The translations under genes were made by a program, and so were the position numbers. Below, piece by piece: positions 8,976-17,470 of a stretch of DNA of 64,000 nucleotides (its first letter is position 1; each line of letters starts with the position of its first letter). The stretch is from VXNE01 sp965116625. Lineage in GTDB: Bacteria > Pseudomonadota > Gammaproteobacteria > Pseudomonadales > Azotimanducaceae. The stretch lies in NCBI GenBank assembly GCA_965116625.1, contig OZ220717.1, positions 1,612,001 to 1,676,000 of the forward strand, given 5' to 3'. Below the pieces are notes generated by a model. That model did no database searches and had not been told where the DNA came from. It saw only the letters and a list, made by a program, of their open reading frames with translations.

Positions 8976-10196
8976 CTACCAGAAATAAAGCACGCGCATG
9001 AACGCGCGGGTGCCTCCGCCGGTGGTGACCCCTTCGTTGATCGGGCGGCCACCGAACTCGCTCCCCTCATTGCCGAGCGCAGCCACGAACCCGGCCTGGA
9101 CACGAGAAGAATCCGAAGGGTCGTACGTCAGGGATGTCTGCACCAGGCCCGATCCGTCGTTGAGATTGCCGATCCAGACCAGGCTTTGCGACCACAGCGG
9201 GTGCCACTGGTAGGTGGCGCCGATGGCCAGGTAGTCGCGCATGACGTTGAACAGTTCCCCCCTGGCCAGGCGGTCGACCAGTGGCGCGGGAAGCTCTGTC
9301 GTCAAGATGTCGACGCCAAAGCCGTTGTGGAAATACTCGGCGAAGGCGAGTCCGGTTCGCTGCCACAGCTCGAAGGCGAAGTCGATGTTGACGATGCCGG
9401 ATATGCGCCGGCCGCCATCCCTGTCAAGCCGCGCGCCGACGATGTCGGTGCGCAGTATCGCGAGCCCGAGCGGGAGCTTGAGGGTCATTCCAAGCAGGTC
9501 GTCGCGGTAGTGGCGCGCCGCCATGAGTTCCACTTCAGCCGCGCCGAGGAACCCGTGCAACATGGCAGCGTAGCTGTCGCCGCCGGCGCGTTCGCCGGCG
9601 TCTCGGCGGGCGACATGGAGCAGTTGCAGGCCGCTGCTCGCAAATGCGCGTTCGATGAGCACGATGTCGTCTCCCGGTTTGTAGTCCCGGTCCACTGCCG
9701 TCGGCGCAAAGGGGTTGAACAGGTCCATGGGCTGGAAGACATGGCCGCTGCCCCAACTGACCGCCTGGCGCCCCACCGTGATCGCAAGGCGCGGGTCGCG
9801 GTATTCGACTGCCAGCCGGTCGAAACGGTGGACGAAGAGGTGACGCGGTCCCTCGTCAATCGTTCCAGTCAGGTTCATCAACCGGCCCGCGTCTTCTGTC
9901 GGGCGTTCGTCGAGGTGCGCGGAATCACCGAAAGCGAACGAGTCTCCGGCGACCCAGGTGGCGGAATAGTCGGCGGCGAAACGCAGTCTGCCGGCGCTGC
10001 CACGCATCAAGACGCGCAGGTCGGCGTTGTGATCGTAGGCCGGGGTCCCTTTCTCGCGACGCAGCACGTCAGCCGAGGGTAACGCGGCAGCGGAGGAGAA
10101 CCACTTGAACCGGGCGCTGAGGTCGGACTCGGCGCGCGTTTCAATCCCGGCGAGGATTCCGGTGACGACCGATGTCCAGAGGATGACGTGTTTCAA
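8976..10196 (-). CDS. Outer-membrane beta-barrel protein of ABC operon
   Basis: The 406-residue protein has a signal peptide (1-22, cut near ETRA-ES). The rest alternates short amphipathic strands with turns and ends in an aromatic residue (MRVLYFW), as outer-membrane barrels do. The segment GRQAVSWGSGHVFQPMDLFN resembles porin-like barrels of the DUF1302/alginate-export type. The TTG at 10196, five bases after the ATPase stop, is the only start that keeps the signal peptide; the upstream part of the open frame is ATPase sequence in another frame. It is the last gene of an operon encoding an FtsX-type ABC system and a LolA-like protein, so it may be the outer-membrane partner or recipient. 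Confidence 0.7.
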   Translation of the reverse strand: MKHVILWTSVVTGILAGIETRAESDLSARFKWFSSAAALPSADVLRREKGTPAYDHNADLRVLMRGSAGRLRFAADYSATWVAGDSFAFGDSAHLDERPTEDAGRLMNLTGTIDEGPRHLFVHRFDRLAVEYRDPRLAITVGRQAVSWGSGHVFQPMDLFNPFAPTAVDRDYKPGDDIVLIERAFASSGLQLLHVARRDAGERAGGDSYAAMLHGFLGAAEVELMAARHYRDDLLGMTLKLPLGLAILRTDIVGARLDRDGGRRISGIVNIDFAFELWQRTGLAFAEYFHNGFGVDILTTELPAPLVDRLARGELFNVMRDYLAIGATYQWHPLWSQSLVWIGNLNDGSGLVQTSLTYDPSDSSRVQAGFVAALGNEGSEFGGRPINEGVTTGGGTRAFMRVLYFW

Positions 10197-10201
10197 ACGT
10201 G

Positions 10202-10903
10202 CTACTTCGCGGACGACACCAACTCGTCGGTCTCGATCCGGCCGTCCCGCAGCAGGACCCGCCGGCCGGCATGTCCCATCACGATGGGGTCGTGGGTGGC
10301 CGTCACGATGGTGACGCCCCGCTCCTCGTTGATGGTGCGCAGGAGGGCAAGCAGTTCCAGCGTCGTGGCGGAGTCCAGGTTGGCGCTGGGTTCGTCCGCC
10401 AGTAGCAGGACAGGCTCCGTCACGATGGCGCGCGCGACGGCCACCCGTTGCTGCTGACCGCCGGACAGTTCGCCGGGACGCCGGTCGCCGATGTCGCCGA
10501 GGCCGAGCTGGTCGAGTACGGAAAGCGCGCGTTCGCGCCGTTCCAGGGGATCGATGCCCTGCAGTTGCATGATGAACTCGACGTTCTCCACTGCGGACAA
10601 AACGGGGATCAGGTTGTAGGCCTGGAACACGAATCCGACCTTGCGCAGCCGCAGGTCGGAAAGCTGTGATTCTGTCAGGTCGTTCAGTCGCTCGCCGTCC
10701 ACCATGACGGTGCCATCGGTGGGCCGGTCGAGGCCGCCGACCAGGTGCAGGAGCGTCGACTTGCCGGATCCCGACGGCCCGGCCAATGCGGTCCACTCGC
10801 CCATGGTGACGCTGAAGTTCACGCCCCGCAGCGCGTGCACGGACACGGCATCGTCGCCGTACACCCGTGTAAGGCCGTGGCAGTCGACAACCAGATCGGA
10901 CAT
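10202..10903 (-). CDS. LolD/MacB-type ABC transporter ATPase
   Basis: The 233-residue ATPase has Walker A GPSGSGKS (42-49), a Q-loop in FQAYNLIP, the signature LSGGQQQR, Walker B LLLADEPSANLD and a switch histidine in THD. It belongs to the LolD/MacB/FtsE group, which powers FtsX-type mechanotransmitting permeases. The start at 10903 is preceded by AAGGAGCG; an alternative at 10930 lies within the permease gene. The gap to the permease stop is ten bases. It presumably energises the two permeases encoded next to it as a heterodimer. Confidence 0.92.
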   Translation of the reverse strand: MSDLVVDCHGLTRVYGDDAVSVHALRGVNFSVTMGEWTALAGPSGSGKSTLLHLVGGLDRPTDGTVMVDGERLNDLTESQLSDLRLRKVGFVFQAYNLIPVLSAVENVEFIMQLQGIDPLERRERALSVLDQLGLGDIGDRRPGELSGGQQQRVAVARAIVTEPVLLLADEPSANLDSATTLELLALLRTINEERGVTIVTATHDPIVMGHAGRRVLLRDGRIETDELVSSAK

Positions 10904-10913
10904 GGAACGCTCC

Positions 10914-12125
10914 TTATCCCCGCATTGCATCCAGCGGTTGAACTTTCACGGCCCGTTGTGCCGGATAGATGCTGGCGAGGAAGCCGAGTGCCAGGCTCAG
11001 GCCCACCACCAGGACGACATCCTGCACCCACAGCCTGGGAACCAGTTCGGGCTTGACGCCAGTCATTTCCAGGCCTTCGGCGAACGCCGAAAGGTCGATA
11101 CCGTCGGCGAGCCAGAGATAGCCCAGGAGCCCCAGTACGACACCTATGAAGATGCCGATCGACATCGTGATCATGGACTCGATCACGACCTGGGCGATCA
11201 CGGCGCCGCGCCGCATGCCGATGGCCCGAAGCATGCCCAGTTCTCGAATCCGCTCCATGACTGCGGTGACGAGCGTGTTGACGAGACCGAATATGAGCGC
11301 GCCCATGACGATGAGGAACCAGATGGAAACGGTTGTGTCGGCCATCTCGTGCATCATTGCCGCCTGCGGCTCGAGATCCTGCCAGGCCCTGACATCCAGC
11401 CCGTCGAAAGCGCTCGTCAGGTTGTCCAATACCGATGGTGCCTGGCCCTCCTCGGTCAATCGCACCGACACCTCGGTCACGGCGTTGACGGAAAGCAGGT
11501 CCTGCACGGTGGCAAGGCCGGTGAACACGAAGGCCTTTTCGATCCCCTCGCCGACGGCGTCGTAGACGCCCGCGATGCGGTAACCGGACTCCCGATTGCC
11601 GCCATCGACCCCTTGGGTGATCAGCACGATGCGCCGGCCGACCCCGGTCTCCAACTGTTCGGCGAGGGCGTGGCCGAGGAGTATGCGCCTGTCATCGGCG
11701 CCTGACAGGTATTCACCATCGATATCGACATCACCCAGGAAGGAAATGTCCTCGCTGCCTGGAACGACGCCGACGAACTGCACGCCCCTGGTTTCACGCT
11801 CGCTCCTGATCACGGCAGGGACGCGGACGCGGGGCGCCCAACCCCTGATGCCCGCAGCGGACAGTTCGGGAAGCCCGGATGGTTCCAGTTCGAAGCTCTT
11901 CTGGATGCCTGGATCGTCGAGATAGCCAGGTGCCAGGACCTTGAAGTGGCCGTTGAGGTTGTCAATGGCCGTCTCGACCATGCTCATCTGCATGCCGCGC
12001 AGCAAGGCATTGAGGACCAGCACCGAGCCGACGGCAACACAGATGGTCGTGATCAAAATGATTGTACGGCGCCGGTGGCGCCACAGGTTGCGCCAACTGA
12101 GTTGCGCGAGAAGCGAGAGTTTCAC
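10914..12125 (-). CDS. FtsX-type ABC permease (LolE/LolC-like) 1
   Basis: The 403-residue protein has one N-terminal transmembrane helix after WRNLWRHRRRT, a large periplasmic domain (about residues 45-265) and three C-terminal helices with the coupling motif RELGMLRAIGMRR. This is the topology of LolC/E and MacB permeases. The GTG at 12125 overlaps the TAG stop of the next permease by one base, implying coupled translation. The C-terminal YPAQRAVKVQPLDAMRG is typical. It likely forms a heterodimer with the following permease and extracts a lipid-anchored substrate from the inner membrane; the substrate is unknown. Confidence 0.88.
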   Translation of the reverse strand: MKLSLLAQLSWRNLWRHRRRTIILITTICVAVGSVLVLNALLRGMQMSMVETAIDNLNGHFKVLAPGYLDDPGIQKSFELEPSGLPELSAAGIRGWAPRVRVPAVIRSERETRGVQFVGVVPGSEDISFLGDVDIDGEYLSGADDRRILLGHALAEQLETGVGRRIVLITQGVDGGNRESGYRIAGVYDAVGEGIEKAFVFTGLATVQDLLSVNAVTEVSVRLTEEGQAPSVLDNLTSAFDGLDVRAWQDLEPQAAMMHEMADTTVSIWFLIVMGALIFGLVNTLVTAVMERIRELGMLRAIGMRRGAVIAQVVIESMITMSIGIFIGVVLGLLGYLWLADGIDLSAFAEGLEMTGVKPELVPRLWVQDVVLVVGLSLALGFLASIYPAQRAVKVQPLDAMRG

Positions 12126-13375
12126 TAGTCCTCTGTCCTCAGCGCCTCTACGGGCCGAATTCGTCTCAGCCTCAGCGATGTGCCGAACGCGGCCCCAAGG
12201 GTGGCCAGACCCAGCACCGCAGGAGACATCGCGATGGACTCGACTGCAAACCCCGGGTACATCCGGTCGGGAATGAAGTACTGGGCCGAAATCTCATCCA
12301 TTCCCTCGGCAATATCGCCGAACGCAATTCCTGTCTGACTCAGCCAGGCGATCACGCTCAGCGCTATGGCAAGGCCGATGCTCGCGCCGATGGCCCACAT
12401 GGCAATCGCTTCCACCTGAAGCATGCCCATGATTGATGCGGGGCGCATGCCGATGGCCAGCAGCATGCCGAACTCCCGGGTGCGCTCGAAGACGGTCATC
12501 ATGAGCGTGTTCACGATGGCGAACCCCACCAGGATCAGGAGCAGCCAATACATCAACTGCGCACTTACCCAGTCGATCCGTATGCCCTGCTCGATCTCCG
12601 GCATCAACTCGTTCCACTTCAGCGTCCGGTAGCCCTCGCCGAGCGCAAGTTCGATGCGTCCCGCCACGTCGTCGATGTCGCCGATCGAGTCCGCCGCCAC
12701 AAGGATCCGGTGCACGTCGTTACCAAGCTCGAAACCTTCCTGCAGCGTCCCGAGAGTCACGAGAATGAGCGAGCGGTCGGTGTCCTCGTGCCCGGTCTCG
12801 AATACTCCGCCCACCCGGAGGGCGAGGGCGCCAACGCTGCCTTCCTTGCCGGTGCCGAGCACGAGCAGTTCGTCGCCGATCGAGATATCGAGGTTGCGGG
12901 CGAGCACGGCCCCGATGAAGGCGTCATCGGGCCTCGGCAGGTATTCGCCTTGAGCCAGTGCCTTCGAGAGATCGGACACTTGTAGTTCCCGGTCCGGGTC
13001 CACGCCTAGCACCAGCCCGCCGAAACTGCGTTCCTCGGTGGACAGCAGGGCGAACGCCTCGGCACGGGGTGCCGCTCCGGCCACGCCAGGCAGGCGCTCC
13101 AGGCGCTCCGTCAGCGCGATGCCATCGGCAACCGTGTACCGCATCCGAGGGTCATCATGGAATCTCGGATGCTGCACCTGGATGTGGCTGCTCACAAGCC
13201 GTGTCGCCGTATCGATCATGCCGTCGTAGCTGCCCACCTGAATCGATGACGCGAACACGACCAGGGCCGTTGCGAAGGCGATGCCACCGGCGGTGAGCCA
13301 TGTGCGGCGCGGGTTGCGCCAGAGGTTCCGCCAAGCGACGACCGCGAATAGTCCCCGGCTGGCACTCGCGGCCAT
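12125..13375 (-). CDS. FtsX-type ABC permease (LolE/LolC-like) 2
   Basis: The 416-residue permease shares the topology of its neighbour: WRNLWRNPRRTW before the first helix, a periplasmic domain, and three C-terminal helices with TREFGMLLAIGMRP. The ATG at 13375 overlaps the LolA-like gene stop by one base (TGATG on the coding strand). The pair is paralogous but clearly diverged, supporting a heterodimeric transporter. Nothing in the sequence specifies the cargo; export of lipoproteins or lipids is inferred from the LolA-fold protein made immediately upstream. Confidence 0.88.
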   Translation of the reverse strand: MAASASRGLFAVVAWRNLWRNPRRTWLTAGGIAFATALVVFASSIQVGSYDGMIDTATRLVSSHIQVQHPRFHDDPRMRYTVADGIALTERLERLPGVAGAAPRAEAFALLSTEERSFGGLVLGVDPDRELQVSDLSKALAQGEYLPRPDDAFIGAVLARNLDISIGDELLVLGTGKEGSVGALALRVGGVFETGHEDTDRSLILVTLGTLQEGFELGNDVHRILVAADSIGDIDDVAGRIELALGEGYRTLKWNELMPEIEQGIRIDWVSAQLMYWLLLILVGFAIVNTLMMTVFERTREFGMLLAIGMRPASIMGMLQVEAIAMWAIGASIGLAIALSVIAWLSQTGIAFGDIAEGMDEISAQYFIPDRMYPGFAVESIAMSPAVLGLATLGAAFGTSLRLRRIRPVEALRTED

Positions 13376-14133
13376 CAGGTGGCGCCCGATCTCAACGTGA
13401 AGAGGGTAAACATGCGCTCGGGCAACTCCCGGTCGAATTCGGCCGAGTCGGTGGTGACTTCGGTCCAGTGGTCTGGCTCGTCCAGGCGCTCCATCCGCAT
13501 CCGCGTGGCCAGGGTCCGGCCTCCCATGGAACCGATCTCGAGGGTGGTCATGCGTTTCAATGCCACCTGCAACTGATCGTAGAACACCTGCTCCAGCATC
13601 ACGTAGTCGTCGCGCAGCACCCAGATTTCCTTGCCCCAGACGATTGGAGCGTTCTCGTGCGGTACCGCTTCGATGGTGTAGATCGTGCGTTCGCCTTCCT
13701 GCCTTTCCTCGACGATCGCGAGATCGTAGTGGCGCAGTACCTGGTCGCTACGAGACAGGTCGTTGTAGGAAAAGTCGGAACCACCCCAGCTTTGCGCGCG
13801 CATGCTGTACGGCAGCCGGATCGTGCGGTTCAGCCTGGGCGTGTACGTCCACATGTTGTCGCCGACCTTCAGCAATGCGTTGCCGGCGTCTTTCGCGGGT
13901 GCGGTGAAGCGTATCAGCGTGTCTTCGCGGCCCCGGCTCCAGGAGACGATGGATGTCGAACGCTCCCAGTCCGGGCGCTTGATCTTCATCGTGAATTCGA
14001 CGTAGGAAGTGGCGCCCCGCATCAGGTCCAGCGCTCCGGAAACCAGTTCTTCCGCCGTGATCTCCTGCGCGTGGACGCCGGCTGTCGAGAGCGCCAGCAA
14101 GCCGGCCGCCAGACGGGACACCATTCTGCTCAC
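13375..14133 (-). CDS. LolA-like outer-membrane lipoprotein-sorting protein
   Basis: The 252-residue secreted protein has a signal peptide ending STAGVHAQ (about residues 1-23). The mature part resembles the LolA/LolB-fold family annotated as outer membrane lipoprotein-sorting proteins, with PAKDAGNALLKVGDNMWTY and a RTIRLPYSMRAQSWGGSDF stretch. These often lie beside RND or FtsX permeases and are thought to bind hydrophobic cargo in the periplasm. The GTG at 14133 is chosen because GGAG lies about seven bases upstream; an ATG at 14124 is an alternative. It is coupled to the downstream permease by a one-base overlap. Confidence 0.85.
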   Translation of the reverse strand: MSRMVSRLAAGLLALSTAGVHAQEITAEELVSGALDLMRGATSYVEFTMKIKRPDWERSTSIVSWSRGREDTLIRFTAPAKDAGNALLKVGDNMWTYTPRLNRTIRLPYSMRAQSWGGSDFSYNDLSRSDQVLRHYDLAIVEERQEGERTIYTIEAVPHENAPIVWGKEIWVLRDDYVMLEQVFYDQLQVALKRMTTLEIGSMGGRTLATRMRMERLDEPDHWTEVTTDSAEFDRELPERMFTLFTLRSGAT

Positions 14134-14148
14134 GGGGGGCTCCGTCCG

Positions 14149-14676
14149 CTATTCCTGCCTTGCTGGCATGAACCTGCTCAGCAACGCGGCGGCCAGAACG
14201 AAACAGAGGAAGTGGTAGACGACGCTGTGAATCTTCCAGGACAGGGGATAGAGCCACCACAGGGTATCGCTACCCTCGATGACGACAACGGCTGCCAGGC
14301 CAACCAGCGCGCCGGTCTTGAGATGCTGCGACATGCCTTCCTGGTTCCGCAGCAGCAGGAACACGACGAGCGCCATGAGGACGTTGTGCACCAGGCCGAG
14401 TGCCATGCTCGCAGGGTCCGGCTGCGAAGCGGGCACTTCGTGATCCACGTAGACCACGGCTTGGGAACCCTCGGCGAGAAGCTCCATGTTGGCAGCCGTC
14501 GGGATCATGTAGGCGCCGGTGTCGGGGAAATGGCGCTTGATATCCGCGAGTGCCGCTTCCTGGTCGGCGGCTGAGTTTATCGCCGTGTAGGGGAGTGGAC
14601 TGACTCCCCAGTAGAGGAATCCGAATATGAACAGCACGATGGCCGTTAGGCCAATGCCTGCGATGGTTTTGACCAT
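14149..14676 (-). CDS. Small integral membrane protein, unknown
   Basis: The 175-residue protein has an N-terminal hydrophobic helix (about 5-25), a soluble segment of about 60 residues and three further hydrophobic helices (about 88-108, 120-135, 148-168). I do not recognise a family. It begins at ATG 14676 with AAGGAG ten bases upstream and ends 15 bases before the LolA-like gene, so it is the first or second gene of the ABC operon. The soluble segment contains a DHEVPASQPDPASM stretch without known motifs. A role as accessory subunit of the transporter is possible but unproven. Confidence 0.6.
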   Translation of the reverse strand: MVKTIAGIGLTAIVLFIFGFLYWGVSPLPYTAINSAADQEAALADIKRHFPDTGAYMIPTAANMELLAEGSQAVVYVDHEVPASQPDPASMALGLVHNVLMALVVFLLLRNQEGMSQHLKTGALVGLAAVVVIEGSDTLWWLYPLSWKIHSVVYHFLCFVLAAALLSRFMPARQE

Positions 14677-14724
14677 GGTTGGAAACTCCTTTTTCGTTAT
14701 CTGTGGCGCGCCTCCATCGACGCA

Positions 14725-15561
14725 TCAGTCGTATGTACAGACTCCCTGGTCGATGACGATGTCGCCGCTTTGGTTGGCGGTGCGAAACAGCGCCTTCCCG
14801 CCGTCTGCCCACATGGACACGGTCAGCGTGTCGCCGGGGATCACCGGTCTTGAGAATCGTGCGTTCATGGAGCGAAACCTGGCGGGGTCGCCGCCGCAGA
14901 GCGCGTGCAACAGGGCGCGCCCGGTGAAACCGTAGGTGCAAAGACCGTGCAGTATGGGTCTGTCGAAGCCTCCCAGCGCGGCAAAGGACGGGTCGGTGTG
15001 CAACGGGTTGTGGTCGCCCGACAGCCGGTAGGTCAAGGCCTGGTCTTCGCGCGTCTGGTAGGTGACCTGGTGTGTCGGCTCCGATTCGGGAAACGCCGTC
15101 CTGCCGGAAGGCCCGCGGTCGCCGCCCCAACCGCCTTCGCCACGGCAGAAGAGACTGGAGCGGGTCCTGAGCAGGGGCTTTCCGGTAGCGGCGTTGACCG
15201 CTTCGGATTCCGTCTCGATTACGGCGGCGTTGCGCTTGTCCCAGATGGCGGCGATGCGCCCACGGCTCTCCAGTTCGCCGTCCGGCGGAATCTCGTCGAA
15301 CAGTTCGATGCCCTGTTCGCCGTGAACCATCAACGCCGGATTGAAGCTCCCGGCCGTCCCGAGAGGTGTGCCACCGCCGCCGATGATGACCGCGAAGGTG
15401 GGAAACACCCGTTGGGGCGTGTCCCTCGTGTTCTCCGTGGTGAACGCAAGTTCGTCGACGCCGGCACCGATCCCGACCGCATAGAGCAGCGCGTCTTTCG
15501 AGGTCCAACTGCGCGACACCGGCCCACCACTGGCTCCGACCGCGTCAGGATCTATTGGCAT
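14725..15561 (-). CDS. MaoC-family enoyl-CoA hydratase 2
   Basis: The 278-residue protein has two hot-dog halves. The second carries the hydratase-2 motif YRLSGDHNPLHTDP (178-191), with D183 and H188 as the expected catalytic pair, and HGLCTYGF follows. It is like the hydratase part of peroxisomal multifunctional enzyme 2 and hydrates trans-2-enoyl-CoA to (R)-3-hydroxyacyl-CoA. The SDR at 4148 could supply the matching (R)-specific dehydrogenase. The ATG at 15561 is preceded by GGGAGAG. It lies 48 bp upstream of the membrane protein and may lead the ABC operon, which hints at a lipid-related role. Confidence 0.88.
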   Translation of the reverse strand: MPIDPDAVGASGGPVSRSWTSKDALLYAVGIGAGVDELAFTTENTRDTPQRVFPTFAVIIGGGGTPLGTAGSFNPALMVHGEQGIELFDEIPPDGELESRGRIAAIWDKRNAAVIETESEAVNAATGKPLLRTRSSLFCRGEGGWGGDRGPSGRTAFPESEPTHQVTYQTREDQALTYRLSGDHNPLHTDPSFAALGGFDRPILHGLCTYGFTGRALLHALCGGDPARFRSMNARFSRPVIPGDTLTVSMWADGGKALFRTANQSGDIVIDQGVCTYD

Positions 15562-15655
15562 GACTCTCCCTCATGATGTCGTTGGGTCGCAGCTCCGCTC
15601 GTGGCTTGCGAACCTTATCAGCATTGCGGTTCGTCATGGTGGAAGACCGAGCAGG

Positions 15656-17470
15656 TTATCTCGTGCCTCCGGTGAGCTGTCGCGCCTTTTCGGTGTCGTA
15701 CCACCAGGCGTCGTGGCGCGGCGGACCGTAAACGGCGCTGTCTTCGCGTGCGGGACGCCCGAACTTGTCCCAGTACACCATGCGCGGCTGGTGCATGGTC
15801 TCGAGCAGGATATTGTAGAAGCGCCACAGCAGCACCCGATCCAGGGCCCGGCAGGTGGCGGTGATCGCAGCGAGCGTCTCGGCGCTTTCCGCGCGCTCGA
15901 TCAACGTGTCCACGACCGGGTCGCTAATCCCGGCCAGGTTGCCGCTCACGGGCTCTTCGGCGCCCTGGGAGGCGAAGTAGTTGCGGAGTTGTCTCGTCGG
16001 CGGCGATACGAAACCGTGTTGCCGCAACACGGCGTCGAACTCCCGGTTGGCCGTCAGGTTGATGAAAAGCGCGTCGTCGGCGACACGGATGCGCGCGTCT
16101 ATCCCCAATCGCCGGAGGGAGTCGACATAGGGCAGCAACATGCGCTCGTCGGCGGGCGTCCGGACGAGCAGCCGCAGCGTGAAGGGCTGGCCCTCGCCAT
16201 TCACCAGCGCACCGTCGGCCGTTCGCCATCCCGCCTCCACGAGAAGTTGCCGCGCGCGCCGCAGCGCAGATCGATTACCGCCCGTGCCGGCGGAACTCGG
16301 CAGTTCAAAGACATCGGTGAATACCCGATCCGGGACCTGTCCCCGGAAGCGTTGCAATATGTCCAGTTCCGAACCGGTCGGGACGCCTCGTGCGGCGAAT
16401 CGCGAATTGGCGAAATAGCTCTCCGCGCGTTCGTACAGGCCGTGGTGGTACACGCGGTTCTGCCAGTCGAAGTCCAACGCCAGTGTCAGGGCTTCCCGCA
16501 CGCGAATGTCCGAGAGGTGAGACCTGCGCGCGTTGAGCGTGATGGCCCGTTGTGCTCCGCTGAGCAGCCGCCAGCGGAGAGTGTCCGTGCTCAATCGTGC
16601 GTCGGTGTCGTACGAAATCCAGTGTCGGATGTCCTCTTCAAGCCGAAAATCGAATAGTCCCTTGCGGAAGGCCTCTCGCGCGACCGTGTTGTCTCGGTAC
16701 AGGTCATATCGGATCTCGTCGAAGTTGTGCCGGCCCAGGTTGACCGGGAGATGGCGTCCCCAGTAGTTCCGCACGCGTTCGTACCGTACATGGGATCGAT
16801 CGTGGCCGGCCACGCGATAGGGCCCACTCCCAAGCGGCGGGATGGAAGTCGTGGCAGCCGGATTCCGGCCCTCCCAGAAATGCGCGGGAAGTATGCTCAC
16901 GTACGTAAGCCACTGCAGGTCGGTGGTGCCAAACCTGTGCTCGTGGCGAAACGCGACCCCTCGGGGGCCGGTAATCTCCACCGACGCGAGCCAGCCCATG
17001 TAGAGCTTGCCCTGGACCGTGCCGAGCACGTGATCGAACGTGAACTTCACGTCCTCGGGCGTGATTGGCGTGCCGTCGTGCCAGCGGGCATCTGGATGCA
17101 GTCGAAGATGCAGTGAACGGCCGTCGGGGGAGAGCGCCATGCCCAGCGCCAGGTGTCCATAGAAGCTGCCCAGCTCGTCGCCTGCGCGGTGCAGGAGGTA
17201 ATCGTAGGTGCGGTTCATGCCGGGTGCGGGGACCACGTCCTCGTCCCATACGTCGGAGAAGTTGCGGATCGGCGCGTCGGTCGAGAGCCGTAGCATGCCG
17301 CCCTTTGGCGCGCTCGGATTCATGTAGTCGAACCCGCGAAAGTCCGCCGGGTACTTCAACTCGTGGATGAGCGAAATACCGTGCCGAAACTCAGGCGCGC
17401 TCTCTTCTGCAGCGGGGGCGAGCGCCGCTGCGAGCAGGAACAACCAGCAGGCGGCAGCGGGGGTTCTCAA
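15656..17470 (-). CDS. Family 5 extracellular solute-binding protein (YejA-like)
   Basis: The 604-residue protein has a signal peptide (about 1-21) and the layout of peptide/nickel/microcin C-binding proteins: FDYMNPSAPKGG near the N-terminus, DGRSLHLRLHPDARWHDG, and PLGSGPYRV. YejA is the closest familiar relative. It would bind an oligopeptide in the periplasm for an ABC importer, but no permease or ATPase gene is nearby. The start is a TTG at 17470 overlapping the preceding TGA stop as TTGA, which implies coupling with the SGNH hydrolase upstream. The function of that pairing is unknown. Confidence 0.87.
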   Translation of the reverse strand: MRTPAAACWLFLLAAALAPAAEESAPEFRHGISLIHELKYPADFRGFDYMNPSAPKGGMLRLSTDAPIRNFSDVWDEDVVPAPGMNRTYDYLLHRAGDELGSFYGHLALGMALSPDGRSLHLRLHPDARWHDGTPITPEDVKFTFDHVLGTVQGKLYMGWLASVEITGPRGVAFRHEHRFGTTDLQWLTYVSILPAHFWEGRNPAATTSIPPLGSGPYRVAGHDRSHVRYERVRNYWGRHLPVNLGRHNFDEIRYDLYRDNTVAREAFRKGLFDFRLEEDIRHWISYDTDARLSTDTLRWRLLSGAQRAITLNARRSHLSDIRVREALTLALDFDWQNRVYHHGLYERAESYFANSRFAARGVPTGSELDILQRFRGQVPDRVFTDVFELPSSAGTGGNRSALRRARQLLVEAGWRTADGALVNGEGQPFTLRLLVRTPADERMLLPYVDSLRRLGIDARIRVADDALFINLTANREFDAVLRQHGFVSPPTRQLRNYFASQGAEEPVSGNLAGISDPVVDTLIERAESAETLAAITATCRALDRVLLWRFYNILLETMHQPRMVYWDKFGRPAREDSAVYGPPRHDAWWYDTEKARQLTGGTR

